Assembly (NCBI GenBank): GCA_029961745.1
Contig: CP124680.1
Location: forward strand, 4,712,001-4,776,000
From: Nocardioides sp. L-11A
GTDB taxonomy: Bacteria > Actinomycetota > Actinomycetes > Propionibacteriales > Nocardioidaceae
Direction of reading: 5' to 3'
Length of the DNA: 64,000 bases
Shown here: positions 16,394 to 25,720 of the stretch, one piece after another
Position numbering within the stretch: position 1 is the stretch's first letter
Layout of the letters: the number at the start of each line of letters is the position of its first letter
Made by a program: the position numbers and the translations under genes
Notes under the pieces: model-generated
What the model was told of the DNA's origin: nothing
What the model saw: the letters and a program-made list of their open reading frames with translations, nothing else
The model's database searches: none

Positions 16394-17523
16394 CGGGGCA
16401 GCACCGCCGTGACCTCGAACCCGCCGTGCGCCAGCGGGCCGGCCCGGAAGGTGCCGCCGACCGCGGTCACCCGTGCCCGCATGCCGCCGATGCCCATGCC
16501 CTCATCCTGCACCGCGCCGCCGCGCCCGTCATCGGAGACGCGGAGGGCGAGGGTGCCGGAGCCGGCTTCCCAGGCGACCGTGGCGCCGTCCGCGCCGGCA
16601 TGGCGCAGCACATTGGTCAGCGCCTCCTGGACGACCGCGTAGGCGACCTCGCCGACCGGGGACGCGAGCAGGGCGAGGTCGGTGGGGTCGCCGATCACCT
16701 CGACCGGCAGGCCGGCGGCCCGGATCCGGTCCACCAGGGCGGGGATCGCCTCGACCCCCGCGGCCGGACGCCGGGGCGCCGCCTCCCCCGCGATGGTCGC
16801 CAGCTCGACCCGGAGCGCGTCGAGCGCCTCCCGGCTGGTCGCGCGGATCGCCTCCAGGCTGCTGCGGGCCGCAGCCGGGTCCCGATCGAGCACGTGCAGC
16901 GCGACGCCGGCCTGCATGGCGATCACCGCGAGCCCGTGGCCGACGCCGTCGTGCAGGTCCTGGGCCATCCGCAGCCGCTCCTCGGTCGCCGTCCGCTCGA
17001 CCCGCTCGGCGCGGGCCTCGAACCGATTGCGAGTCGCGGTCGCGACCGCCCCGGCCGCCAGCACGATGCCGACCATGCCGATCGCCTGCCACAGGCTCTT
17101 GTGGGGCTCGTCGGCATGCCACTCCCACCGGGCCCAGAGCCCGGCGGCGAGCAGGCCGACGCCCACCAACGCGCCGGGCAGCCAGCGCCCGACGGGGACC
17201 GTCGCGGCGACCAGGAAGGTCACGACCGGCAGCGCGAGGAAGACCGGCCCGTCGGCGTACCCGAGGGCGAAGTAGAGACCGCACAGCGCACCCGAGGCCG
17301 TCAGCGCGAGACCGGCCAGCCGGCCCGGCAGCGGCGGCAGCACCGACGGCAGCGTCGCGACGACGACGAGGAGCACGCCCAGCGCCACCGGGTGGTCGAC
17401 ATCGTTCTTGCCGTTGGAGGCGGCGGTGCCGAGCAGCACGATCACGAGGACGGCCCACGGCCACCACGAGCGATGGGCCCGGGTCAGCTCGGCCACCGTC
17501 GGATGCGCAGTCGTGTGGATCAT
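16390..17523 (-). CDS. sensor histidine kinase, HisKA_3 (NarX/DesK-like)
   Basis: The 377-residue protein begins with about five transmembrane helices (from residue 20 to 160), then the HisKA_3 dimerisation helix with the phospho-acceptor His191 in AQDLHDGVGHGL, and a HATPase domain (VVQEALTNVLRHAGADG, VSDDGRGG, GIGGMRARVTAVGG). No large extracellular loop is visible, so it probably senses a membrane or envelope signal. Stop TGA overlaps the ATG of the response regulator. This pair followed by a divergent ABC pair is a usual layout for antibiotic or envelope-stress response modules in actinobacteria. Confidence 0.93.
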   Translation of the reverse strand: MIHTTAHPTVAELTRAHRSWWPWAVLVIVLLGTAASNGKNDVDHPVALGVLLVVVATLPSVLPPLPGRLAGLALTASGALCGLYFALGYADGPVFLALPVVTFLVAATVPVGRWLPGALVGVGLLAAGLWARWEWHADEPHKSLWQAIGMVGIVLAAGAVATATRNRFEARAERVERTATEERLRMAQDLHDGVGHGLAVIAMQAGVALHVLDRDPAAARSSLEAIRATSREALDALRVELATIAGEAAPRRPAAGVEAIPALVDRIRAAGLPVEVIGDPTDLALLASPVGEVAYAVVQEALTNVLRHAGADGATVAWEAGSGTLALRVSDDGRGGAVQDEGMGIGGMRARVTAVGGTFRAGPLAHGGFEVTAVLPR

Positions 17524-17554
17524 GCAGCGAGGCTAGAGCGCCCCGACCCCGGAG

Positions 17555-17597
17555 GCGTACGACGACGGGCGCCGTCGTCGTACGCAGAACTGCGTAC
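17555..17597. promoter_or_regulatory. nested inverted repeats between the two-component genes and the ABC genes
   Basis: A perfect 14-bp inverted repeat (17555-17568 / 17572-17585, 3-nt loop GCG) overlaps a second perfect 8-bp repeat (GTACGCAG-AA-CTGCGTAC, 17580-17597). They lie 56 bp upstream of the ABC ATG. They may form the operator of the response regulator or a transcript hairpin. Confidence 0.6.
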
Positions 17598-17653
17598 GCA
17601 ACGGCCTCCGCACGACGGACGCGCGAACCGCCGCGACTGACGACGGTGGAGAC

Positions 17654-18553
17654 ATGACAGCGAACACACCGGTGGCGAGCACCGACAAGCTCACGAAGGT
17701 CTACGGCGACCGGGTCGCCGTCGACATGGTCACGATGACGGTCCGGCGCGGCGAGGTCTACGGCTTCCTCGGGCCCAACGGCGCCGGGAAGACGACGACC
17801 CTGCGGATGCTGCTCGGCCTGGTCCGGCCCACCTCGGGTACGGCCGCCATCACGACCGGTCCCGACCACCCGTCGGTCGGTGCGCTGATCGAGGGCCCCG
17901 GCTTCCACCCCTATCTCTCCGGGCGCGCCAACCTCCGGGTCCTGGCCCGGCATCGGGGGCAGTCCGACGCCGAGGTGGAGCGGGTCCTGGAGCGGGTGGA
18001 CCTCGGCAGCCGCGGCGACGACAGGTTCAAGGGGTACTCCCTCGGCATGAAGCAGCGCCTCGGCGTCGCGGCCGCGCTGATGGGCGACCCGGAGCTGATC
18101 ATCCTCGACGAGCCGACCAACGGTCTCGACCCGGCGGGCATGGCCGACATGCGCGCCCTCGTCGTCGACCTCGCCCGCGGCGGCCAGACGGTCCTGCTCT
18201 CCAGCCATCTGCTGGCGGAGGTCCAGGAGATCTGCCACCGGGTCGGCGTGATCGACGGCGGCCGGCTGCTGCGGGAGTCCACCGTGGCCGAGCTGCGCGG
18301 CGGCGTGTCCCTGCGGATCCGAGCCACCCCGGAGCCGGAGGCGCTGGCGGTCGCGATGCGCCTGGCGGGCGACGACGGCGTACGACGCGAGGCCGACGGC
18401 GCCCTCCTGCTGACCCTGCCCGCCGACCGGGCCCCCGACGTCACCCGCGCGCTGGTCGGCGCCGGAGTCGACGTCCACGAGATCACCGCTGCCGAGCGCA
18501 GCCTCGAAGAGGTCTTCTTCGAGATGACGAGCCAGAAGGAGTCCGTGCGATGA
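17654..18553 (+). CDS. ABC transporter ATP-binding protein
   Basis: The 299-residue protein has Walker A GPNGAGKTTTLRML (about 37-50), a signature region GYSLGMKQRLGVAAAL, Walker B LIILDEPTNGLDPAG and the switch His in LLSSHLLAEVQ. The last ~80 residues form the accessory domain seen in the DrrA/bacitracin-type CcmA class. It is coupled to its permease by ATGA overlap (18550-18553). It faces a two-component system over the inverted repeats at 17555-17597. The substrate is likely a drug, peptide or lipid. Confidence 0.93.
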   Translation: MTANTPVASTDKLTKVYGDRVAVDMVTMTVRRGEVYGFLGPNGAGKTTTLRMLLGLVRPTSGTAAITTGPDHPSVGALIEGPGFHPYLSGRANLRVLARHRGQSDAEVERVLERVDLGSRGDDRFKGYSLGMKQRLGVAAALMGDPELIILDEPTNGLDPAGMADMRALVVDLARGGQTVLLSSHLLAEVQEICHRVGVIDGGRLLRESTVAELRGGVSLRIRATPEPEALAVAMRLAGDDGVRREADGALLLTLPADRAPDVTRALVGAGVDVHEITAAERSLEEVFFEMTSQKESVR

Positions 18554-19416
18554 GTACGACGACCGCCACTGTCCGCAGCACCCGGGCCGAGCTGATGCGC
18601 CTGCGCGCCTGGCCGGCCGTGTGGATCACCCTCGGCGCCTGGCTGCTGCTGAGCGTGATGTTCGGCTACCTGTTCACCTATCTGTCCTACACCAGCGGCG
18701 ACCCCGGCTTCGCCGACGAGGGCACCACGCAGGCACAGCAGCTCGCCCGGATGATGCCGGACGCCGTGCCCAACGTGTTCCTGCAGGGCATGCCGATGTT
18801 CGGGGGCGCACTGATGATGGTGCTCGGCGCCCTGGTCGCCGGGAACGGCTACGGGTGGGGCACCTGGAAGACGCTCTTCTCGCAGGGCGTGCGGCGTACA
18901 CCGGCCCTGCTCGGCTCCGTGTCCGCGCTCACCGCGGTCGTGGTCGGCACCCTCGTGGTCACCTTCGGGCTCGACCTCGGCATCTCCCTGGTCATCGCGG
19001 CCAGCGAGTCGCAGGACGTCGTCCTGCCCTCCCTCGGATCGGTCGGCGAGGCCGCCGGCGCCGGCTTCCTGGTGCTCGAGATGTGGGCCCTGCTCGGCTT
19101 CCTGCTCGGCACCCTTGCCCGCGGACCGGCCCTGTCCGTCGGCCTCGGCCTGGTCTGGGCGCTGGTCGTCGAGAACCTGCTGCGCGGTGTCGGCCAGCTC
19201 CTCGGCTGGGTCGAGAGCCTCACCGAGGTACTGCCGGGCACCTCCGCCGGCTCGCTCATCGGCGCCGTCATCGGGATCGACCCGAGCTCTGGCGACCAGA
19301 CCCCCGGCGTCCTGGACACCGTCCCCGCCGACCGAGCCGCGATCACCGTCGCGGTCTACGTCGTCCTCGCCGTGGTCGCCAGCATCGCGCTGGTCCGGCG
19401 TCGCGACGTCGCCTGA
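18550..19416 (+). CDS. ABC transporter permease
   Basis: The 288-residue protein has about six transmembrane helices, including WITLGAWLLLSVMFGYLFTYL, FGGALMMVLGALVAGNGYGWGTWKTLFSQGVRR, VVGTLVVTFGLDLGISLVI and the closing AAITVAVYVVLAVVASIALVRRR. GYGWGTWKTLFSQGV fits the ABC-2 permease class that moves multidrug or lantibiotic substrates. It is co-translated with the ATPase gene. A long loop (SYTSGDPGFADEGTTQAQQ) lies between the first two helices. Confidence 0.88.
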   Translation: MSTTTATVRSTRAELMRLRAWPAVWITLGAWLLLSVMFGYLFTYLSYTSGDPGFADEGTTQAQQLARMMPDAVPNVFLQGMPMFGGALMMVLGALVAGNGYGWGTWKTLFSQGVRRTPALLGSVSALTAVVVGTLVVTFGLDLGISLVIAASESQDVVLPSLGSVGEAAGAGFLVLEMWALLGFLLGTLARGPALSVGLGLVWALVVENLLRGVGQLLGWVESLTEVLPGTSAGSLIGAVIGIDPSSGDQTPGVLDTVPADRAAITVAVYVVLAVVASIALVRRRDVA

Positions 19417-19422
19417 CGTCTC

Positions 19423-19448
19423 CGGATCTGGCCCGCGGGTCAGATCCG
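19423..19448. terminator. hairpin between convergent ABC permease and GNAT genes
   Basis: CGGATCTG and CAGATCCG pair around a 10-nt loop. The stem overlaps the stop codon of the GNAT gene. It has no T-tract and could end both transcripts. Confidence 0.45.
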
Positions 19449-19946
19449 CTTGCCGAAGCAGCGGGACAGCGGGGCGTCCCGGTAGAACCCGAAGCCGTCG
19501 ATGTCCTCGTATCCGGCGCTGCGGTACAGACCGATCGCCTCGGGCTGGCGCAGCCCGGTCTCGAGGACGACCAGGTCGTGCCCCGCGGCGCGGGCGGTGA
19601 CCTCCAGCTCGGCGAGGACGGCGCGGGCGAAGCCGCGCCCCCGCCGCTCGGCGACCACGAACATCCGCTTGACCTCGACCGCGCTGGCACCACCCAGCAC
19701 CCGCACCGGCGACCGCCGCCAGGCGCCCGTCGCGACCGGTACGCCGGGCGACCCGCTGTCGTCGTACCCGACGAGGAAGATGCCCTCGGGGAGCACGAAG
19801 CCGGCCGGGTCGACAGGACTCTCGTCGGGCGATCCGTACCTCTCGACGTACTCCTGCTGGACCCGGGCGACCAGCGTCACGGCGTCGGGGTGCAGGTAGC
19901 CGACCGGGCGGAGGTCGAGTCCGGGGCGTTCGGAGGGGGCTTGCAT
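19440..19946 (-). CDS. GNAT-family N-acetyltransferase
   Basis: The 168-residue product starts at ATG 19946 (an upstream GTG at 19985 is possible). The acetyl-CoA motif is seen in VKRMFVVAERRGRGFARAVLAELE (the R-x-x-G-x-G/A loop) and the family end in LETGLRQPEAIGLYRSAGYEDIDGFGFYRD. The substrate is not predictable from sequence. It is single-gene and convergent with the ABC permease gene. Confidence 0.88.
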   Translation of the reverse strand: MQAPSERPGLDLRPVGYLHPDAVTLVARVQQEYVERYGSPDESPVDPAGFVLPEGIFLVGYDDSGSPGVPVATGAWRRSPVRVLGGASAVEVKRMFVVAERRGRGFARAVLAELEVTARAAGHDLVVLETGLRQPEAIGLYRSAGYEDIDGFGFYRDAPLSRCFGKRI

Positions 19947-19957
19947 GGCGAAACCGA

Positions 19958-19988
19958 TTGAACAGCGCCGCGGCCGGCCTGTCACAAT
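19958..19988 (+). promoter_or_regulatory. possible serC promoter
   Basis: TTGAAC (19958-19963) and CACAAT (19983-19988) are separated by 19 bp and lie about 70 bp upstream of the serC GTG. The spacer is longer than optimal, so this is a weak assignment. Confidence 0.3.
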
Positions 19989-20004
19989 GGGGACATCGAT
20001 CTGA

Positions 20005-21174
<1,170 letters not shown>

Positions 21175-21184
21175 CCGACCCTCG

Positions 21185-22381
21185 TCAGCCCTCGCGCCGC
21201 GACCTGCTCCGCGCCCGGCGCGCGAGCGCCCGGATCAGGTCGCGGGCGGAGGCCTCGTCGAGGCTGGTCGTGGCACGGCGGGCCGCGGTGAGCCGGGCGA
21301 CCTTGCGTTCCAGGCGGCGCACCTTCCGCGCCGCGCGCTCGTCGACCTCGTCGACGGCGAGCCGGGCCACGGTGTCGGCGAACCAGCCCGCCGAGGCCAC
21401 CGTCACCTGTCCGGGCGCGGTCGTCTCCACCGGGTGATCGGCCGGGTCGACCAGGAGGTGGGCCGGATCGCCGACGACCGTGGCGGCGGACGCCTCCAGC
21501 GCGGCGATCGAGGCCCGGGCCTGCTCGTTGATCCGCTCGGCCGCCCACCGCGGCACCCGCACCTTCGCGGTGCCGGCCCCGCTGGGGGGCGCGTCGCCCA
21601 TCCGGCGAGCGGTACGGCGCAGCACGCGCGTCCACAGCTCGCCCTCCTCGCCCCGGCGCCCGTTGGCGAGGTTGAAGTGGCGCAGCATCTCGATCTCGGG
21701 GTACGGCGGCGACGAGTTGAGCACCGGCTGGAGCTCGAGCACTCCCTCGATGCCCAGCAGGCTCTCGAAGGCGCGGTGGTTGAGCATCCGGTCGGCCGGA
21801 TCGCTCGGGTCGCCGCACACGAAGACCAACCGCTCCTCCCCGAAGCGCCGCCCCCACGACGCGATGATCGCGGCGGGGTCGTAGCGCGCGATATTGGCGG
21901 CGTGCGGGTGGGCGGGATCGAGGACGCCGGCCAGCCAGTCCTCGAACGACTCCAGGCCGCCGCGGCGCAGGGCCTGCTGCCAGATCGACGGCAGCAGCGC
22001 CGCCACCGGTCGCAGGGTCACCACCACGGTCGCCTCGCCACCGAGCTGGTCGCCGATCCAGGACACGCGGTCGGGTGCCGCGCCGCTGAAGCCCTCGCTG
22101 GACAGGACGACGTGGGCCGCGCCCGACGTACGGAAGTCCTCGGCCAGGCGGTCCCAGCGCCGCTCGAGGCGGGTCGTGTCGCCACTCGCGGTGCCGGCGG
22201 CGAAGCGCGCGGCCGACAGCGGGTTGGCGCCCCTGCTCACGTAGTCGACGCCCCGGCGGCCCAGCTCCGCGCGGGCCGCGTGGAAGGATGCCTGGAGGGC
22301 CGAGGTCCCGGTCTTGGGGAGTCCGATGTGGAGGATGCGGGACCCCGCGGGCAACGGTGCGGGCAGATCCACCCTGCGCAT
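21185..22381 (-). CDS. sulfotransferase-like protein
   Basis: The 398-residue protein begins with RILHIGLPKTGTSALQASF, the PAPS-binding P-loop (PKTGTS, 22-27) of sulfotransferases. HVVLSSEGFSG and VVVTLRPVAALLPSIWQQ fit the 3'-phosphate-binding region. The C-terminal ~80 residues form a basic, helical, possibly coiled-coil segment (ERKVARLTAARRATTSL...ARRARSRSRREG). It could be a sulfotransferase acting on a surface polysaccharide or lipid, or a fold relative without activity. The 3' end is 10 bp from the convergent serC stop. Confidence 0.65.
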   Translation of the reverse strand: MRRVDLPAPLPAGSRILHIGLPKTGTSALQASFHAARAELGRRGVDYVSRGANPLSAARFAAGTASGDTTRLERRWDRLAEDFRTSGAAHVVLSSEGFSGAAPDRVSWIGDQLGGEATVVVTLRPVAALLPSIWQQALRRGGLESFEDWLAGVLDPAHPHAANIARYDPAAIIASWGRRFGEERLVFVCGDPSDPADRMLNHRAFESLLGIEGVLELQPVLNSSPPYPEIEMLRHFNLANGRRGEEGELWTRVLRRTARRMGDAPPSGAGTAKVRVPRWAAERINEQARASIAALEASAATVVGDPAHLLVDPADHPVETTAPGQVTVASAGWFADTVARLAVDEVDERAARKVRRLERKVARLTAARRATTSLDEASARDLIRALARRARSRSRREG

Positions 22382-22450
22382 GGGAGACGGCTCCTCGCTC
22401 GACGGACCGGACGGTCCGTCACCCTATCCGAGCGCGGATCGATCCCGGAC

Positions 22451-22726
22451 TCAGGCGTAGGTGTCGACCCGGCGCGCACCGAGCGCCACGAACAGCTCGG
22501 TGCGTGCCGGACCCCGGATGGCGCCCGGCGCGGCCAGGGCCTCGGCGACGGCGCGCTCGAGATCCCGGTGCTCCTGGAAGTGCCGCACGGCGGCACGACG
22601 CCACTCCTCGATGTCCGGCCCCATGCCCGGCATCGAGGCCGACCCACCACGAGCACGGGCCAGCCAGCCCGCGCAGAGGAGGGCGAGCGTCAGCAGCAGG
22701 ACTGCGGTGATCAGCTCCAGCGGCAT
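22451..22726 (-). CDS. small single-pass membrane protein
   Basis: The 91-residue product begins MPLELITAVLLLTLALLCAGWLARARGG, one N-terminal transmembrane helix, followed by a soluble helical tail (DIEEWRRAAVRHFQEHRDLERAVAEALAAPGA). ATG 22726 has GAAGGGAGCC upstream. No family was recognised. A longer in-frame start (22873) would run through the palindromic element and is unlikely. Confidence 0.6.
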   Translation of the reverse strand: MPLELITAVLLLTLALLCAGWLARARGGSASMPGMGPDIEEWRRAAVRHFQEHRDLERAVAEALAAPGAIRGPARTELFVALGARRVDTYA

Positions 22727-22816
22727 CGTCGGCTCCCTTCGGTGGATCGGTGACTGACCAACGACGACCCGTCCGCGGGGTGACGACCCCGGCCCGAATT
22801 CGGGACCCGGTCCCGG

Positions 22817-22901
22817 GTCCGCACCGACCCGGCGCATCTGAACGTCTGAGGGGCATCGACCCGGCGCGTTCAAACGCGCCGGGTCGATGATCGCTGGGTC
22901 C
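22817..22901. repeat. dispersed palindromic element, copy 1
   Basis: Directly after the stop of the macrodomain gene. It contains a 16-bp perfect stem (22855-22870 / 22873-22888) and, to its left, the related motif ACCCGGCGCATCTGAACG. Its reverse complement aligns over ~85 bp with 57191-57277, with one mismatch over the hairpin core and about three over the second motif. It may act as a terminator or be a miniature REP-like element. Confidence 0.85.
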
Positions 22902-22903
22902 GA

Positions 22904-23395
22904 TTACAGCCGGCCGGCGATGAGGTCGTACGCCGAGCGTCCGAAGGCGACCATCCGGGCCAGCTCGACGTCGGTGGGCGCACCGCGCAGGGTCTCCAGC
23001 GCGGCGTCGACGGCGTCCTCCTTGGGCCAGCCGTAGACACCGGCACTCACCAGGGGGAAGGCGACCGAGCGCGCGCCGAGCTCGTCGGCCACCTCGAGCG
23101 CGCGGCGGTAGCAGGAGGTCAGCAGGGTCCGGTCGGTCTCGCCTGCACGGCGGTTGGGGCCGACGACGTGGATCACCCAGCGGGCGGGCATCAGGCCAGC
23201 CGTGGTCCAGCCGGCGTCGCCGGTCGCGAGACCGTCGGGGAAGCGCCGTACGCAATCGGCGAGCACCTCCGGCCCGCCGGCGGCATGGATCGCCCCGTCG
23301 ACGCCGCCACCCCCACGCATGGCCCGGTTGGCGGCGTTGACGACGGCGTCGACGTGCTGCGCGGTGATGTCGCCCTCGACGACCTCGATGTCCAT
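22904..23395 (-). CDS. macrodomain protein (O-acetyl-ADP-ribose deacetylase type)
   Basis: The 163-residue single-domain protein has the macrodomain ligand loops: GDITAQHVDAVVNAANRAMRGGGGVDGAIHAAGG near residues 9-42 and SVAFPLVSAGVYGWPKEDA near 115-132. Members hydrolyse O-acetyl-ADP-ribose or remove ADP-ribose from targets. The ATG shares one base with the TGA of the DUF1905 gene (TGATG), so the two are co-translated. The neighbouring topoisomerase IB gene is 12 bp further upstream; a role in DNA-linked ADP-ribose turnover is a guess from context. Confidence 0.9.
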   Translation of the reverse strand: MDIEVVEGDITAQHVDAVVNAANRAMRGGGGVDGAIHAAGGPEVLADCVRRFPDGLATGDAGWTTAGLMPARWVIHVVGPNRRAGETDRTLLTSCYRRALEVADELGARSVAFPLVSAGVYGWPKEDAVDAALETLRGAPTDVELARMVAFGRSAYDLIAGRL

Positions 23396-23700
23396 CACTC
23401 GACCGTACGGAGCCGCACCGTGCACGGTCCACCCTCGACCAGGCCCTCGGCGGTGCGCACCGCCTTCTTCACGGGGAGCACGAACGTCTTCTCCTCGACG
23501 CTGGGGAAGACCGAGGTGCGCCACGTGCTGCCGCCCACGCTCACCTCGACCCGCACGCTCCCGAAGCCCTGGCGCGGCCCGGCCTCGTCGATGAGGTCGG
23601 ACACCTCGAACGGCAGGCTGACGAAGAACCAGGCGCCGCCGGTCTCCTCGTCGCGCGCCTGCCAGCGCCACAGCGGCGCGGTGAACTCGTGCTCGGTCAC
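23395..23700 (-). CDS. DUF1905 domain protein
   Basis: The 101-residue protein matches the DUF1905 beta-barrel: FTAPLWRWQARDEETGGAWFFVSLPFEVSDLID, GFGSVRVEVSVGGSTWRTSVFPS, and TFVLPVKKAVRTAEGLVEGG. The function of this family is not established. It lies between the topoisomerase IB and macrodomain genes and overlaps the latter by one base, so the three are likely one transcript. Confidence 0.85.
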   Translation of the reverse strand: MTEHEFTAPLWRWQARDEETGGAWFFVSLPFEVSDLIDEAGPRQGFGSVRVEVSVGGSTWRTSVFPSVEEKTFVLPVKKAVRTAEGLVEGGPCTVRLRTVE

Positions 23701-23712
23701 ACGACGATGGTG

Positions 23713-24693
23713 TCACCGCCCGCCGACCAGCCGCAGTGTCGCCCGCTCCAGCGCACCCTGGCGCGCGTCGGGGCCGTCGTAGCGCCGACGGACGGCGGCG
23801 CGGATGGTGCGACCCTCCTCGTAGGCGTCGACGACCCGCGGGTCGACGTACGCCGACCGCGCGAGCGCGGGGGTGTTGCCGAGGAAGTCCGCCACCTCGC
23901 GCATCGCGGCGGCGATCGTCCGCCTGCGCGCGGTCTTCGACACGTCCGGGGCGGGGGGTGCCTCGGCGAGTGCGGCCGCGGCGAGCACGGTGCCGTGCCA
24001 GGTCCGGAAGTCCTTCGCGGTGACGTCGAGTCCGCTCGCGTCTCGCAGGTACTCGTTGACGTCGGTGCCGGTGACGTCGAGGAGCCGGGGGTCGGTACGA
24101 CGCCGCCGGCGACGCCGGTCGAGGGCCTGCACGGCCAGGGGCTCGTCGATCTCGACGTGGTGCTCGATCCCGGACTTCCCGGTGAACGCGAACACCAGCA
24201 CGTCGCCCGAGCGCCGCACATGCCGGCGCTCGAGGGTGGTCAGGCCGAAGGAGCCGTACTCCTCGGCGTAGACGTCGTTGCCGATCCGGAAGCAGCCCAG
24301 GTCGATCAGCCGCACCGCGAGGGCGCAGGTCGCCCGCACGCCGAAGTCGTCGTCGGCGAGGTCGGCGAGCACCCGCTCCCGCAGCCGCGGCAGCCGTCGT
24401 CCCAGGCCGACCACCCGGGCGTGCTTCTCGGCGGCCCGCTGCTCCACCCAGTCCGGGTGGTAGAGGTACTGCCGCCGTCCCGCCGCGTCGACACCGACCG
24501 CCTGGAGGTGGCCGTTGGGGCGCGGGCAGATCCACACGTCGGTCCATGCCGGCGGGATCACCAGCGCCTTGCACCGGGCCGCGTCCGGCGGGGACAGGGG
24601 ACGCCCGTCGAGCCCGAGGTGGACGAAGCCGCGCCCCGCCCGGCGCCGGGTCCAGCCCGGCTCGTCGGGAGAGGTACGACGCAGCCGGGCCAC
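23713..24693 (-). CDS. DNA topoisomerase IB (poxvirus-like)
   Basis: The 326-residue protein has the bacterial poxvirus-type topoisomerase IB order: KALVIPPAWTDVWICPRPNGHLQAVGVDAAGRRQYLYHPDW at the N-terminal DNA clamp, then the active-site residues Arg136 (CFRIGND), Lys173 (TGKSG), Arg230 (DFRTWHG) and the nucleophile Tyr282 in NTPALARSAYVDP. It relaxes supercoils by a 3'-phosphotyrosine nick and needs no ATP. The gene opens a run with DUF1905 and macrodomain genes on the minus strand. Confidence 0.92.
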   Translation of the reverse strand: MARLRRTSPDEPGWTRRRAGRGFVHLGLDGRPLSPPDAARCKALVIPPAWTDVWICPRPNGHLQAVGVDAAGRRQYLYHPDWVEQRAAEKHARVVGLGRRLPRLRERVLADLADDDFGVRATCALAVRLIDLGCFRIGNDVYAEEYGSFGLTTLERRHVRRSGDVLVFAFTGKSGIEHHVEIDEPLAVQALDRRRRRRRTDPRLLDVTGTDVNEYLRDASGLDVTAKDFRTWHGTVLAAAALAEAPPAPDVSKTARRRTIAAAMREVADFLGNTPALARSAYVDPRVVDAYEEGRTIRAAVRRRYDGPDARQGALERATLRLVGGR

Positions 24694-24721
24694 GTCGCAC
24701 CGGTGCCCGGAACCGGTCGGT

Positions 24722-25720
24722 TCAGTCCCCGGCTCGACCTCTCGGGCGCAGCGAGCGCAGCAGCACGCCCACGATCACGATCCCCGCGACGCCGCCCAGG
24801 GCCCACGGCCACAGGGAGCGCTCGTCGTCGGCACGGACCTCGGACCGCTCGCCGTCCGCAGCCGGTGCGGGCGACGGGTCGGACGGCGACGCGGACGGTG
24901 ACGCGGACGGTGACGCGGACGGGGCCTCGAAGGGCAGCTCGACGCGCAGCACCTCGGCGCCCTCGCCCTCCGAGCTCAGCAGCACCTCGCCGGTCTCGCT
25001 GATCGCGAGCCCCTCGCCCTGCGGCTGACTCGGGAGGTCGACCTGCGCGACGCGCTCCAGCCCGGGCCAGGTGTAGACGGCGGCCTGGCCATAGTTGCGC
25101 AGCACGAGATGCCGTCCGTCCGGGTGGAAGCTGCCGTCGGTGGCGATGCCGAGCACCTGGTCGACAGCGGTCAGCTCGTTGGGCCCGTCCGGGTCGAGCC
25201 GCTCGGGCGCGGCGTACAGGCGTCCGATGAACTCCTTGGCCACGACGTACAACCGCCCGGTCGCCGGGTCGGCGAGCAGCGTCTCCGCGTCGTGCGGCCC
25301 GTCCGGATAGACCAGCTCGTACGTCGGCACGTCGACCTCGCGCTCGCCGCGGCCGAACGGCACCCGGGCCACCTCGACGTGGTCGCGCGCCCCCAGGTTG
25401 TCGCCGATGTCGCCGACCCACACCTCCCCGTCGCCGGCGGGGGCGAGGGCCTCGATGTCGCGCGCCTCGCCCGGCCAGCGGGTGGTCCCGACCGTGTCGC
25501 CGGTGGCGGGGTCGACCGTGAAGATCCGGTTGCCGTCGCCCGAGTCGTTGACCGTGACGACCAGACCGTCGCGGGCGACCAGGCCGCTGGACTCGGTGAT
25601 CTCGGGATCGCTGAACCGGAACACCGGCTCCCCCGGTGCCGGTTCGACGGCGGCGCCCGGCGCGAGGAACCCGATCGCGAAGGGTGCCGCGAGCACCAGC
25701 CCCGCGAGCAGCTTCCTCAC
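24722..25720 (-). CDS. secreted, C-terminally anchored beta-propeller-like protein
   Basis: The 332-residue protein has a signal peptide (MRKLLAGLVLAAPFAIGFLAPG), then a propeller-like region with repeated motifs such as SSGLVARDGLVVTVNDSGDGNRIFTVD, ARDIEALAPAGDGEVWVGDIGDN and GEGLAISETGEVLLSSEG. A Ser-Ala-Pro linker (~residues 270-290) and a C-terminal transmembrane helix with a basic tail (WPWALGGVAGIVIVGVLLRSLRPRGR) follow, so it is likely exposed on the outer face of the membrane. GTG 25720 overlaps the stop of the upstream methyltransferase gene by GTGA. Ligand unknown. Confidence 0.7.
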   Translation of the reverse strand: MRKLLAGLVLAAPFAIGFLAPGAAVEPAPGEPVFRFSDPEITESSGLVARDGLVVTVNDSGDGNRIFTVDPATGDTVGTTRWPGEARDIEALAPAGDGEVWVGDIGDNLGARDHVEVARVPFGRGEREVDVPTYELVYPDGPHDAETLLADPATGRLYVVAKEFIGRLYAAPERLDPDGPNELTAVDQVLGIATDGSFHPDGRHLVLRNYGQAAVYTWPGLERVAQVDLPSQPQGEGLAISETGEVLLSSEGEGAEVLRVELPFEAPSASPSASPSASPSDPSPAPAADGERSEVRADDERSLWPWALGGVAGIVIVGVLLRSLRPRGRAGD

